Shown: positions 1-9,216, numbered from the stretch's first letter. The stretch: 64,000 nt of DNA from Gammaproteobacteria bacterium (GCA_022826245.1 JAJDVG010000016.1:1-64000), one strand, 5' to 3'. The notes: generated by a model not told the origin, from the sequence alone. A program made the numbers and translations.

Positions 1-112
1 CGGGGAGCCGCACTACGTGCCGCTTGAAACACGCCGTGAATCCATCCCTGGAGGCTCCGCGCGCGCATCCCTGCGCGCGAGGGTTTCAAGCGGCCCGGAG
101 TACGACTCCCCG
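1..112. repeat. 112-bp dispersed palindromic repeat, copy 1
   Basis: An imperfect long palindrome. The arm at 2-30 pairs with 83-111 at 25 of 29 positions, and between them lie GC-rich inner hairpins around two GGGAT/ATCCC motifs. The reverse complement matches a second copy at 19768-19879, including the shared 18-mer GGGATGCGCGCGCGGAGC. It lies just 3' of valS (minus strand), as REP/BIME-type elements often do. It begins at the window edge, so the left limit is not certain. A role as terminator or mRNA-stability element is inference. Confidence 0.75.
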
Positions 113-174
113 TGGTTGGTCACGGGTTTGGACTGCCGTTAACTACGTTGGCGACCGGACAATAGCTCCGCTGT

Positions 175-2931
175 TCAGGAAAGATCTGTCAGGCGTTTGA
201 GTTGCTGTTCGAGTTGGTCGGCGCGGAGGGCGAATTCCTCGGCCCGATTGCGTTCCTTTGTGACGATCTCGGGAGGGGCGTTGTTCACGAATTTGGTGTT
301 GCCGAGCTTGCGTTCGGCCTTTTCGAGGTCGGCACGGACGCGGCTTAGCTGTTTGCCGAGCCGTTCGCGTTCCTGGGCGACATCGATGAGGCCCGCGAGC
401 GGTACGAGGATGCGCATCTCGCCGAGCAGGGCCGTGGCGGCGCCGGGAACGTCTTCGTCGGCAGCGACGAAGTCGACGGTACGGATCCCGGCGAGCCGCT
501 TGAGGTAGGTGCCGTGATCGGCGAGTCTGCGTCGGTCGCTCGCGGAAGCTCCGGCGAGCTTGACCGGCAGCGTCTGTGCTCTGCCGATGTTCATTTCGCC
601 CCGGATCTGGCGGATCCCGACGATGAACCCCTGAATCCAGGCCATCTCACCTTCGGCGTCGGCGTCTCGCGGGAAGTCGTCGGTTTCCGGCATGCGTTCG
701 AGCATGACCGTGGCGCTCTCGACATCGGTTTTCGCGCACAGTTTGAGCCAGATCTCCTCGGTGACGAACGGGATCAGCGGGTGCAGCAGCTTGCAGAGGC
801 CGCCGAGTACCTCGGCAAGCGTGGCGCGCGCCGCGCGCTGCTCGGCGGCGTCGGCATCCCCGGAGGTCAGAATCGGTTTCGTGAGTTCGACGTACCAGTC
901 GCAGAACTCGTGCCAGGTGAAGTCGTAAAGCGCCTGCGCCATGAGGTCGAGGCGATAGCTCGCGTAGGCCTTGTGGACTTCGTCCACCGTGCGGTTGAGG
1001 CGGGACAGGATCCAGCGATCGGCGACGGTAAGGCGCAGGTCGCCGTCGGCGCGCTCGGCTAACTGCCTGAAGACGTACGCTGCCGCGTTCCAGAGTTTGT
1101 TGCAGAAGCGGTGATAGCCCTCGATCCGGCCGAGGTCGAAGCGCACGTCCTGGCCCATCGTCGCGAGCGAGGCGAAGGTATAGCGCAACGCGTCGGTACC
1201 GTACGGCTGGATGCCGTCCGGGAATTCCGCTCGGGTGACCTGCTCGACGCGCGACTTCAGGTGCGTCTGCATCATGCCCGATGTGCGCTTCTCGAGCAGC
1301 GTCTCCAGATCCACGCCGTCGACGAGATCGATCGGGTCGAGAATGTTGCCCTTGGACTTGGACATCTTCTGACCTTCCTGGTCGCGCACGAGCGGATGGA
1401 TGTAGACGTGGCGGAACGGTACGTCGTCCATGAACCTGAGTCCCATCATGATCATGCGCGCGACCCAGAAGAAGATGATGTCGAAGCCCGTGACGAGTAA
1501 GGAGGTCGGGTAGAACGTCGCGAGTTCCGGGGTCTTTTCGGGCCAGCCCATCGTCGAAAACGGCCAGAGCGCGGAGGAAAACCACGTGTCGAGCACATCC
1601 TCGTCCTGGCGCAGGACCACATCGTCGCCGAGGCCGTGCCGGCTGCGCGCTTCGGCCTCGCTGCGCGCGACGTAGATCTGCCCGTGCTCGTCGTACCAGG
1701 CCGGAATGCGGTGCCCCCACCATAACTGCCTCGAGATGCACCAGTCGTGGATGTTGCGCATCCATTCGAAGTAGATTTTCGACCAGTTCTCCGGAACGAA
1801 CCGCACGCGGCCCTGCTCGACCGCCTCGATCGCGGGCCGGGCCAGCGTTTCGGCGCGTACGTACCACTGGTCCGTGAGCAGGGGTTCGACGACCACGCCG
1901 CTGCGGTCGCCGCGCGGAATCATCGCCGAGTGCTCGCTGACGCCGTCGAGGAGTCCTGCCGCCTCAAGATCCGCGACCACGAGCTCGCGGGCTTCGAAGC
2001 GGTCGAGCCTGCGGTAGCGTTCGGGGACGTTCTCGTTGAGCGCCGCGTCGCGATCGAAAATGTTGATCATCGGCAGCTCGTGGCGCAGCCCGATCTCGTA
2101 GTCGTTGAAATCGTGCGCCGGCGTGATCTTCACGCAGCCCGTGCCGAATTCGGGATCGACATGGCTGTCGGTGATCACGGGCATCGAGCGTTCGGCGAGC
2201 GGCAGGCGCACGCTCTTGCCGACGAGGCGCCGGTACCGCTCGTCATCCGGATGAACCGCGACGGCCGTGTCGCCGAGCATCGTCTCGGGCCGCGTCGTCG
2301 CGACGGTCAGCACGCCGCTGCCGTCCTCCAGCGGATAGCGGAACCGCCACAGCTTGCCGCTTTCCTCGCTGCTCAGTACTTCGAGGTCGGACAGCGCCGT
2401 GTGCAGCTTCGGGTCCCAGTTGGTCAGCCGCGTGCCGCGATAGATGATGCCTTCGTCGTAGAGGCGGACGAACACTTCGATCACGGCGCGCGACAGCGCC
2501 GGATCCATCGTGAAGCAGTCCCGCGACCAGTCAACGGACGCGCCGAGCCGTTCGAGCTGCGTGTTGATGGTGTTGCCGGAGTTCGCCTTCCATTCCCATA
2601 CGCGTTCCACGAAGGCTTCGCGGCCGAGCGCCTGGCGCGTCGTGCCCGCGGCGTCGATCTGCCGTTCGACGACCATCTGCGTGGCGATACCCGCATGATC
2701 CGTGCCGGGCTGCCAGAGCGTGTTGCGGCCGCACATGCGGTGGTAGCGCGTCAGGGCGTCCATGATCGTGACCTGAAACGCGTGGCCCATGTGCAGCGTT
2801 CCGGTCACGTTCGGCGGCGGTATGACGATGCTGTAGGCCTCGCCCGCGCCGGACGGCGCGAAGAAATTCGCATCCGCCCAGCGCCGGTAGTGGCGCGATT
2901 CGATTTCGGCGGGCCGGTACCTTGTGCTCAC
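175..2931 (-). CDS. valS: Valyl-tRNA synthetase
   Basis: Class I aminoacyl-tRNA synthetase that charges tRNA-Val in the cytoplasm. The class signature HIGH appears as HMGH at residues 47-50 after PPPNVTGTL, and KMSKS is at 522-526. An editing (CP1) domain lies between them, and the C-terminus carries the coiled-coil arm typical of ValRS (heptads of E/R/L in the last ~65 residues). I start at the GTG at 2931 (918 aa, normal for the family), preceded by GGGGGAA. The reading frame is open to an ATG at 3084, but that would run into holC and add a 51-residue N-terminus of low-complexity residues. It is last in a pepA-holC-valS operon. Confidence 0.97.
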   Translation of the reverse strand: MSTRYRPAEIESRHYRRWADANFFAPSGAGEAYSIVIPPPNVTGTLHMGHAFQVTIMDALTRYHRMCGRNTLWQPGTDHAGIATQMVVERQIDAAGTTRQALGREAFVERVWEWKANSGNTINTQLERLGASVDWSRDCFTMDPALSRAVIEVFVRLYDEGIIYRGTRLTNWDPKLHTALSDLEVLSSEESGKLWRFRYPLEDGSGVLTVATTRPETMLGDTAVAVHPDDERYRRLVGKSVRLPLAERSMPVITDSHVDPEFGTGCVKITPAHDFNDYEIGLRHELPMINIFDRDAALNENVPERYRRLDRFEARELVVADLEAAGLLDGVSEHSAMIPRGDRSGVVVEPLLTDQWYVRAETLARPAIEAVEQGRVRFVPENWSKIYFEWMRNIHDWCISRQLWWGHRIPAWYDEHGQIYVARSEAEARSRHGLGDDVVLRQDEDVLDTWFSSALWPFSTMGWPEKTPELATFYPTSLLVTGFDIIFFWVARMIMMGLRFMDDVPFRHVYIHPLVRDQEGQKMSKSKGNILDPIDLVDGVDLETLLEKRTSGMMQTHLKSRVEQVTRAEFPDGIQPYGTDALRYTFASLATMGQDVRFDLGRIEGYHRFCNKLWNAAAYVFRQLAERADGDLRLTVADRWILSRLNRTVDEVHKAYASYRLDLMAQALYDFTWHEFCDWYVELTKPILTSGDADAAEQRAARATLAEVLGGLCKLLHPLIPFVTEEIWLKLCAKTDVESATVMLERMPETDDFPRDADAEGEMAWIQGFIVGIRQIRGEMNIGRAQTLPVKLAGASASDRRRLADHGTYLKRLAGIRTVDFVAADEDVPGAATALLGEMRILVPLAGLIDVAQERERLGKQLSRVRADLEKAERKLGNTKFVNNAPPEIVTKERNRAEEFALRADQLEQQLKRLTDLS

Positions 2932-2971
2932 CGGGCGTTCCCCCGTGTCTCGCGTTCCTCGGGCATGACGC

Positions 2972-3406
2972 TTACATCTGGTGGGTGTTGAGTTCGCAGC
3001 CGCGATCCTGATAGAAGCGGTAGCGTTCGCGGCCCTGTTTCCGGCGAAGCTGGTCGGCATCGACGAGTTCGACGACACGCTCATAGCGGCTGAAGAAATC
3101 GGGGACTTCCGCGGCGAGATTGATCAGCACGTTCCATTGTTCGCCGCCGGGCTCCCGGCCGCTCGCGATCACGACGGGTTCGCGCGCGGGTCCGGTCTCG
3201 CCGGCCCCGACGACCCTGTGCGGCACGAAACTGCCTTGCGAGAACGTCCACAGCAACTCGTCGAGCTGCCTGCTCTCGTGCTCCGATGTGGAATTGATGA
3301 CGATGTGGCGGCCGCTGCGCATGGCCTTGTCCGCGATTCGGCAGGTGAAGTGGAGCCGCGCCCGGTCGGAATCCGTCGAGAGGATGTAGAAGTCGACGCG
3401 GGTCAC
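2972..3406 (-). CDS. holC: DNA polymerase III subunit chi
   Basis: Chi subunit of the clamp-loader assembly; in the known family it links the polymerase III holoenzyme to single-stranded DNA-binding protein through psi. The 144-aa length is usual. The N-terminus [20 protein letters not shown] and the middle [17 protein letters not shown] are characteristic of HolC (the loaded W-[TS]-F-[S]-x-x-S-F-[VI]-P-H segment). The start is a GTG overlapping the pepA stop as GTGA (3403-3406), so translation is probably coupled. It is followed by valS after 40 nt, the conserved gammaproteobacterial order. Confidence 0.93.
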   Translation of the reverse strand: MTRVDFYILSTDSDRARLHFTCRIADKAMRSGRHIVINSTSEHESRQLDELLWTFSQGSFVPHRVVGAGETGPAREPVVIASGREPGGEQWNVLINLAAEVPDFFSRYERVVELVDADQLRRKQGRERYRFYQDRGCELNTHQM

Positions 3407-4893
3407 TGCATCCGGAGGTTCAACAGGAAGTCCATGAGCAGCGGAACGGGCCGGCCCGTGGCGCCCTTGGCCGCATCGCCCAGCCAGGCGGTACCCGCGA
3501 TATCGAGGTGCGCCCAGCCTTTGCGCTCGGCGAAACGCGACAGGAAGTGCGCGGCGCTGCTGGCGCCTCCCCAGCGTGAGCCGAGATTCGCAAAGTCGGC
3601 AAAATTGCTCTTCATGCTCTTGCCGTATTCGTCGTCGACCGGCAGGCGCCAGGCCGTGTCGCGCGAACGGCTGCCCGCGTCGAGCAACTGCGCGGCGAGC
3701 TCATCGTCGTTGGTGAAGAGTCCCGTATGGACCTTGCCGAGCGCGACGACACAGGCGCCGGTCAGTGTCGCGATGTCGATGATGTAGCGGGGATCGAAGC
3801 GTTTGGCGTATGTGAGCGCGTCGGCGAGGATCAGGCGGCCCTCTGCGTCGGTGTTGAGGATTTCGATCGTTTGGCCGGACATGCTCGTGACGATGTCGCC
3901 GGGTCGCGTGGCACGGCTGCCCGGCATGTTCTCGCAGGCCGGGACCACGCCAACGACGTTGATCGGGGCCTTGAGTTCACCGAGCGCCTTCATCGTGCCG
4001 AGCACGCCGGCCGCTCCGCACATGTCGAACTTCATTTCATCGAGCTTCGCGGCCGGTTTGATCGAGATGCCGCCCGTGTCGAACGTGATGCCCTTGCCGC
4101 AGAGCGCGACGGGTGCGGAGTCGTTGGGCCCGCCCCGGTAATCGAGCACGATGAGGCGGGCGGGTTCTTCCGCTCCGTGCGTCACCGACAGCAACGAACC
4201 CATGCCGAGGCGCTCCATTTCCGCTTCGTCGAGAACGTCGATTCCGAAATTCTCGTAGTCGCTGGCGATCGTGCGAGCGACATCGGCAAGGTGTGACGGC
4301 GTGCACACGTTGGCCGGACGGTTGCCGAGGTCGCGTGCGAGGTCGACGCCGGCAGCTATCGCGGCGCCGTGGTCCGCGCCGCGCCGCAGTTCCCGCCCTG
4401 CGGCGGCGTCAGGCGCCGAGAGCCCGAGGCGCGCGAGCTTCGGCTTCGGATCGCGCTTGCTCTTGAGTTCGTCGAACCGGTAGGCCTTCGAGCGGAACGA
4501 TTCCACGCTCGCGCGAGCGGTGTAGTAGGCGTCGACGCCCCGCGCAGTGTCGTGGGCGAAATAGGCGATCGCGTCGCGAATGCCCGTGTTTCCCAATGCA
4601 CTGGCCACGGCGGCAAGTGCCGACCGCAACTGCTTCGCGCCGAACTCGCCGCGCTTGCCGCAGCCGACGAGCAGGGCGCTTTGGGCTTCAGTCCCTTCGA
4701 GGTCGTGGACGAACGCCGTACGGCCGAGTTTGCCCGCGGCATGGCCCGACTTGACGAACCGGGCGATCTGACCGCCGGATGCCGCATCGAAGTCCCGGGT
4801 CACGCCCTGCAAGGGGCTGGCATCGAACAACGGCAATATCGCGCACGCGGTCTTCTGGCTTGCCGGCGCCCCGCGCTTGACGGGAAACTGCAT
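3403..4893 (-). CDS. pepA: Leucyl aminopeptidase (M17 family)
   Basis: Cytosolic M17 metallo-aminopeptidase that removes N-terminal residues from peptides with two divalent metals; some family members also bind DNA. The signature NTDAEGRL is at residues 347-354, and the metal-binding GKGITFDTGG block lies upstream of it. The 496-aa length fits. I chose the ATG at 4893 because GAGGAG sits just upstream; the frame is open to 4941, but that adds an atypical extension into the divergent promoter region. It is the first gene of the pepA-holC-valS operon and is divergent from lptF. Confidence 0.95.
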   Translation of the reverse strand: MQFPVKRGAPASQKTACAILPLFDASPLQGVTRDFDAASGGQIARFVKSGHAAGKLGRTAFVHDLEGTEAQSALLVGCGKRGEFGAKQLRSALAAVASALGNTGIRDAIAYFAHDTARGVDAYYTARASVESFRSKAYRFDELKSKRDPKPKLARLGLSAPDAAAGRELRRGADHGAAIAAGVDLARDLGNRPANVCTPSHLADVARTIASDYENFGIDVLDEAEMERLGMGSLLSVTHGAEEPARLIVLDYRGGPNDSAPVALCGKGITFDTGGISIKPAAKLDEMKFDMCGAAGVLGTMKALGELKAPINVVGVVPACENMPGSRATRPGDIVTSMSGQTIEILNTDAEGRLILADALTYAKRFDPRYIIDIATLTGACVVALGKVHTGLFTNDDELAAQLLDAGSRSRDTAWRLPVDDEYGKSMKSNFADFANLGSRWGGASSAAHFLSRFAERKGWAHLDIAGTAWLGDAAKGATGRPVPLLMDFLLNLRMQ

Positions 4894-4962
4894 GGACGCT
4901 CTCCTCAGGCTGGATCGTATCGGGTAGCGCCCGATCAACACCAGACCATGGCGCGTGTGCTG

Positions 4963-4992
4963 TTGACCGGTATCAAAAGCGCGGGCTAGTGT
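4963..4992 (+). promoter_or_regulatory. Candidate sigma70 promoter for lptF-lptG
   Basis: TTGACC (4963-4968) and TAGTGT (4987-4992) are separated by 18 bp. A start site near 5000 would leave the GTG at 4989 outside the message and favours the TTG at 5031 as the lptF start. Sequence match only. Confidence 0.45.
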
Positions 4993-5030
4993 ACTCGATT
5001 AACTCCGGCCACAGGAACGGGCCACATTCA

Positions 5031-6131
5031 TTGAGCCTGATCAGCCGCTACATCTTTCGTGAAGCGCTCGGCAGTTTCCTTGTTGCCACCGCCGTGCTGC
5101 TGACGGTGTTCATGGCCAATCAGTTCGCCGATATACTCGGCGACGCGGCCGCCAACCGCCTGCCGCGCGACATGGTGGTCGGGATTTTCGGCCTGACGCT
5201 GCTCAATTACCTGACGTTGCTGTCGCCCATCGGTCTGCTGCTCGGGGTGATGCTCGCTCTCGCCCGCCTCAACCGCGACTCCGAAATGGCGGCGCTGTCG
5301 GCTTGTGGCGTCGGCACGGCAAAGCTATTGATTCCCGTCGGCATGGTTGTGATCCCGCTTGCGGCGCTCGTGGCCTGGCTTGCGCTTTTCATGACGCCCG
5401 ATGCGAGCCGCGAAATCGAGCAGATCAGGTTCGAGGCCGATGCCAGCATGGACCTCGGTCTGCTCGAGGCCGGCAAGTTCATCACGCCGGACTCCGGACG
5501 CACGGTGTTGTACGCCCAGGAAGTCGACGGCGAGGAGCTCCGGGACGTGTTCCTTCAGCGCGACCGGGAAGGCCGGGTCGTCGTGATCGTTGCCGAGCGC
5601 GGCGAGCGGATACGCGACGACGACACCGGCCAGCTTACGCTGGTGTTCCATGACGGACGCCGCTACGAGGGTACGCCGGGGCAGAGCGACTTTTCGATCG
5701 CGGAGTTCGAGGAGCACGGGATTCCGATACGAAGCGACACGGAGCAGGAGTTTGTCGAGAGCGTGGATATCAAGCCCACCGCGGAGCTCTTCGAATCGGA
5801 CGATCCCGTGGCGCGGGCCGAGTTGCAGTGGCGCCTGTCCGCGCCGCTGTCCCTGTTGATCCTCGGTGCGCTGGCGGTTCCGCTGAGCCGGTCCTCGCCG
5901 CGGGAAGGACGCTACGCGCGCGTCGGCATCGCCTTCCTGATCTACCTGACGTACGCGAATACGCTGTCTATCGCGCGTGTGTGGGTCGAGCGCGACGAAG
6001 TTCCCGAGTGGCTCGGTCTGTGGTGGGTACACGCGGCGCTCGCACTGGTCGTCCTGCTGCTCCTGGTGCGCGACGCGGGCGCGTTCGCGCGATTGCGCTC
6101 CGGGCGGACCGCAGCGGAGGCATCGGCATGA
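5031..6131 (+). CDS. lptF: LPS export ABC transporter permease LptF
   Basis: Inner-membrane permease of the LptB2FG complex that extracts lipopolysaccharide from the inner membrane and passes it to the periplasmic bridge. The YjgP/YjgQ fold is visible. There is a first helix after SLISRYIFREALGSF, then helices around 60-80 and 95-125 with the conserved LARLNRDSEMAAL-x-ACG stretch, a central periplasmic beta-jellyroll and three C-terminal helices. I use the TTG at 5031 (366 aa), with AGGAACGG upstream and a promoter candidate just before. A GTG at 4989 is in frame and would add 14 residues with no family match. It overlaps lptG by ATGA. Confidence 0.93.
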   Translation: MSLISRYIFREALGSFLVATAVLLTVFMANQFADILGDAAANRLPRDMVVGIFGLTLLNYLTLLSPIGLLLGVMLALARLNRDSEMAALSACGVGTAKLLIPVGMVVIPLAALVAWLALFMTPDASREIEQIRFEADASMDLGLLEAGKFITPDSGRTVLYAQEVDGEELRDVFLQRDREGRVVVIVAERGERIRDDDTGQLTLVFHDGRRYEGTPGQSDFSIAEFEEHGIPIRSDTEQEFVESVDIKPTAELFESDDPVARAELQWRLSAPLSLLILGALAVPLSRSSPREGRYARVGIAFLIYLTYANTLSIARVWVERDEVPEWLGLWWVHAALALVVLLLLVRDAGAFARLRSGRTAAEASA

Positions 6132-7198
6132 GACTGCTCTCCGTGTACGTCGTCGTCAGCGTGTTGAAGGGCGTCGCTCTCGTGCTCGCCGTGCTCGTCG
6201 GTATCGGTGTGTTCATCGAGTTCGTCGGCCAGTTGGGCGATGTGGGCGTTGCCAACTACGACCTCGCCGCGGTAGCGACCTACGTTGCGCTGCGGGTTCC
6301 GAGATTGATGATCGAGGTGCTGCCCATTGCCGCACTGATCGGCGCACTGCTGAGCCTCGGCAATCTCGCCGTCCATCACGAACTCGTCGTGATGCGCACG
6401 AGCGGCATATCGAAGGTCAGCCTGCTTGGAGCCGTGACGTCCGCCGGGCTCGTGCTCATGATCGTCATGGTTCTGCTCGGCGAATCTCTGGCTCCGTCGC
6501 TCGGCGCTTATGCGCGGGAAATGCGAACCCGCTCCCTGCTTGAGGACGTCGGTCTCGAAGCCGGCGAATCGACGTGGCTCAAGGACGGGGATCAGATCAT
6601 CAGCCTGCGCAGTCCCGCCGGCACCGGGAGCTTCGGCCGCGAAGTGTTGCTGTTCGATCTGGCCGACGATCGGTCGCTGAGGCAGGTCGCGCGCGCGGAC
6701 TCCACCGACATCGATGCGAACGACGAGCTCGTGCTCGTCAACTACCGGGAAACGGAGTTCTCGATCGAGGGTATGACAGTCCGGCGCGAGCGCGACGAGC
6801 TCCGCGGCTTCTCGCTGAGCGCAGACCTTCTCGGATTGTCCGTGGTACGCGAGGACCTGCTCGATACCGGGAGCCTCGTGCGCTACATCGGGTACCTCAG
6901 GAGCAACGGGCTCGACGCTGACCGCTACCTCGTGGCGTACTGGAGCCGGATCGCCAACGTGGTGTCAGTGGTGCTCATGACCGTGCTGGCCCTGCCGTTC
7001 GTTTTCGGCGGTCTGCGCTCGGCGGGAACGAGCACGCGACTCGTCATCGGCCTGGTCATCGGGCTGAGTTATTTCGGGCTCGGCGAGGTGTTGGCCAATA
7101 GCGGGGAAGTCTTCAACCTCGATCCGCGTATGGTGGCCTGGATGCCCGGCGCGGTCCTTTTTCTCGTGACGCTCGGCGCCCTGCTTCGCGTCAGGTAA
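6128..7198 (+). CDS. lptG: LPS export ABC transporter permease LptG
   Basis: Second permease of LptB2FG. The 356-aa chain starts MRLLSVYVVVSVLKGVALVL, with helices near residues 10-35, 55-75 and 95-120, a periplasmic domain, and three C-terminal helices starting at the NVVSVVLMTVLALPFVFGGL segment. The stretch PIAALIGALLSLGNLAVHHE with VVMRTSG is the family's conserved loop. Its ATG overlaps the lptF stop (ATGA at 6128-6131), implying coupled, roughly equimolar synthesis as expected for a heterodimer. Confidence 0.94.
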   Translation: MRLLSVYVVVSVLKGVALVLAVLVGIGVFIEFVGQLGDVGVANYDLAAVATYVALRVPRLMIEVLPIAALIGALLSLGNLAVHHELVVMRTSGISKVSLLGAVTSAGLVLMIVMVLLGESLAPSLGAYAREMRTRSLLEDVGLEAGESTWLKDGDQIISLRSPAGTGSFGREVLLFDLADDRSLRQVARADSTDIDANDELVLVNYRETEFSIEGMTVRRERDELRGFSLSADLLGLSVVREDLLDTGSLVRYIGYLRSNGLDADRYLVAYWSRIANVVSVVLMTVLALPFVFGGLRSAGTSTRLVIGLVIGLSYFGLGEVLANSGEVFNLDPRMVAWMPGAVLFLVTLGALLRVR

Positions 7199-7601
7199 AG
7201 GCCTCGGGCGGTGCGTTCTTTCCACAAACCGGCCGTAACGTCAAAAAACTGTAATGTTGCCGAACATTTGTCATGTTAAAGTTCTGTTAATGAATGTAAA
7301 CCACTGATTTGTAAATGTTTTATAGTTCTGGCGATTATTACGGCCCGGACAGCGACCGCGCCGAAGCCCAATGGCGCCGCTGGCCGGAGGAAGTTTTCCA
7401 CTGATTTATCCACAAGCAGGTCAGCCCCTGCACGAGGTTCTGCGGAGCGCGAAAACCCTTGAATTTGATGGGCTCGGCGCCAGCCTCGATACGGTCTGTG
7501 GATGCAATGCGCTCGCCAACCGGGTTGCATATCGCGATAATTGTCAGACGATAAGATTACGTCCGGTGAGCACCGCGGACGTCGAAACGAAGAGGCGCAA
7601 G
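7199..7601. other. 403-bp intergenic region with an AT-rich tract and DnaA-box-like motifs
   Basis: No gene is supported. About 7240-7340 is strongly AT-rich against a GC-rich background and contains an AATGTT-N4-AACATT dyad (7253-7268). A perfect 9-mer DnaA box TTATCCACA is at 7406-7414, with near matches CTTTCCACA (7218-7226), TTTTCCACT (7394-7402) and an inverted TGTGGATGC (7497-7505). It probably also holds the promoter of the gene at 7602. I do not call an origin. Confidence 0.5.
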
Positions 7602-8345
7602 ATGATCGATCGATTTGCCACGCAGGTCCGGTTGCCGGCCGCCGCCATTCTCGTGGTGTGGCTTGTCTGCCCGGCAGCCGCTGCGGCTGACGAGCAGCCC
7701 GATTTCACGGGTATCTGGCGAAGCTATCCCGGGGCGCGAACTCAATGGCCCGCGGACCCAGCCCACACCGAGGAAGCCCGAACGAAGATCGATGCCTACC
7801 GGTCGTTGATCGAGGGTACCGGCGCGACGCCGGGCGGATTCTGCGTGGGTACGGGTATGCCGGGCTCGATGCTCGGTTCCGGCGGTTATCCGATGGAGAT
7901 AATCCAGCGCCCGGAGCAGGTCACGATCATCTACGAGGCGCACACCGAACTCAGGCGCGTGTATCTCGACGACCGGGAAGTCGATCCGAACGACCTCATC
8001 CCGACGCGCAACGGGTTTTCGACCGGCCGTTGGGACGGCGATACCCTCGTGGTCGGCACGACCAGCCTCAAGGAAGCCGTCGATCAACGTTCCGCCCACA
8101 GCGACGAGGCGGAAATCGTCGAGCGTTACCGGCTCGGTGAGGACGACGACGGCAATAAGCTGCTGATCGCCGAACTTACGCTGACCGATCCTCGCTTCTA
8201 CGTCGAGCCCGTGACCGTAACCAAGACCTGGGTCGCCGCGGCCCCCGACGCGCGCATGCTGCTCTACGAGTGCACGGAACCGGACTGGGAGGACTATCTG
8301 GAGGACTTGAGAACGCGGGCGGAAGCGCGCAACGACGGGGAGTAG
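7602..8345 (+). CDS. Exported protein with the WDGDTLVV partner domain
   Basis: Function unknown. The 247-aa protein begins with a Sec signal peptide (MIDRFATQVRLPAAAILVVW ending at AAAA/DEQ) and its mature part opens DFTGIWRSY. Near residue 145 comes FSTGRWDGDTLVVGT, a motif shared with five other proteins in this window. The C-terminus has an acidic stretch. I start at ATG 7602, preceded by AGAGG; the frame is open upstream to 7371, but that part has no signal peptide and lies in the intergenic region. The DUF6152 gene follows after 6 nt, so the two are probably co-transcribed. It corresponds to the C-terminal half of the fused protein at 9776. Confidence 0.8.
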   Translation: MIDRFATQVRLPAAAILVVWLVCPAAAAADEQPDFTGIWRSYPGARTQWPADPAHTEEARTKIDAYRSLIEGTGATPGGFCVGTGMPGSMLGSGGYPMEIIQRPEQVTIIYEAHTELRRVYLDDREVDPNDLIPTRNGFSTGRWDGDTLVVGTTSLKEAVDQRSAHSDEAEIVERYRLGEDDDGNKLLIAELTLTDPRFYVEPVTVTKTWVAAAPDARMLLYECTEPDWEDYLEDLRTRAEARNDGE

Positions 8346-8351
8346 TCCGCC

Positions 8352-8738
8352 ATGATCCGGTATCGAATCGATTTCATCGCATGTTGCTGCGCGGTCGCGG
8401 CCGCCGCGGCACTTGCCTTCCTCGCGCCGCCGGCCGGTGCGCACCATTCGGCGATACGCTTCGACCTGTCGATCCGGGATCGCACGGTCACGGGCATCGT
8501 CAAGGAGTTCAGGGCCGCGAACCCGCATACCCGGATCGTGCTCGAGGTTACGGACGAGAAGGGCACGCGCGACATCGAGTACGAGGGCCACAGCCGCAAC
8601 AACTACTTTCGGTCGGGTTGGCGCGTCGGTATGGTCGAGGTCGGCGACACGATCACGTTGACGGCGGCGCCCACCCGAGACGGCAGCGACGGCGGCTACG
8701 CCTTGCGGGTGACCACAGAGGACGGCACGACGTTCTGA
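8352..8738 (+). CDS. DUF6152 family exported protein
   Basis: 128 aa. A signal peptide ends PPAGA at residue 30, followed directly by HHSAIRFD, so the mature N-terminus would be His31-His32. ANPHTRIVLEV has its His at 59, 28 residues after the first His. The rest looks like a small beta-barrel with an N-x-x-R-x-G-W segment (NYFRSGWRVG) also seen in its paralogues. I place it in DUF6152, whose function is not established. It follows the partner-domain gene by 6 nt. A possible copper-binding role is inference from the N-terminal His. Confidence 0.8.
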   Translation: MIRYRIDFIACCCAVAAAAALAFLAPPAGAHHSAIRFDLSIRDRTVTGIVKEFRAANPHTRIVLEVTDEKGTRDIEYEGHSRNNYFRSGWRVGMVEVGDTITLTAAPTRDGSDGGYALRVTTEDGTTF

Positions 8739-8757
8739 GCAATTCGCCGGCGTTCGG

Positions 8758-9069
8758 CTATTCGTCGTTGTTCTGTTCGATCGCGACGGGTGCGGCCTCG
8801 AGTTCGATCGCCCCGAGGTCAGCAGACGGCGCCTCCACGGCGAACCCGGCGCCGGACCCGTCGTAGGGTAGTTGTGCGCGTTCGGGCGGCAGCGTCGGGT
8901 CGGTGAACTCGGGTCTTTGCCAGCCGTCGGGCGCCGGAATGAAATCCACGATCCGGAAATAGCGCGTCGGATCGCGTTCGCGAAACTTCTCGGCGATCCC
9001 GCTCATTCCAAGCAGGATCGAGAGGGTAATGATCGCGCCGCCGATGGATGCGATGAGCAGTCGTGCCAC
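8758..9069 (-). CDS. Short membrane-anchored protein resembling a TonB N-terminus
   Basis: 103 aa with a single N-terminal membrane helix (about residues 4-25, MARLLIASIGGAIITLSILLG) and then RDPTRYFRIVDFIPAP and a proline-rich tail (PEFTDPTLPPERAQLP). The helix followed by a VDF motif and a Pro-rich stretch resembles the start of TonB proteins in gammaproteobacteria, but the C-terminal TonB domain is absent and the chain ends in an acidic tail. It could be a TonB relative that lost its receptor-binding domain, or an unrelated anchored protein. It is convergent with the gene at 8352 and divergent from 9432. Confidence 0.6.
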   Translation of the reverse strand: MARLLIASIGGAIITLSILLGMSGIAEKFRERDPTRYFRIVDFIPAPDGWQRPEFTDPTLPPERAQLPYDGSGAGFAVEAPSADLGAIELEAAPVAIEQNNDE

Positions 9070-9216
9070 GGTGCCGTCCGGTGTTCGGGGTGATTCGGCG
9101 ACATCGTACTCGATTCCCGCCCGCCATGCCGCCGATGTGCGTTTCCGGGGCTTTCCGGGCGGTTCGACGACATTCGCGTTTTGCCGGGCGGAGGCCGAAT
9201 TTGCTAGTCTGTGCGG

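Noticed and set aside
7371-7601. Upstream in-frame extension of the gene at 7602
   Set aside because: It would put 77 residues before a good signal peptide; ATG 7602 has AGAGG upstream.
7199-7601. Chromosomal replication origin
   Set aside because: One perfect DnaA box and an AT-rich tract are suggestive, but there are no dnaA, dnaN, gyrB or mnmG neighbours, and the region is also a promoter region.
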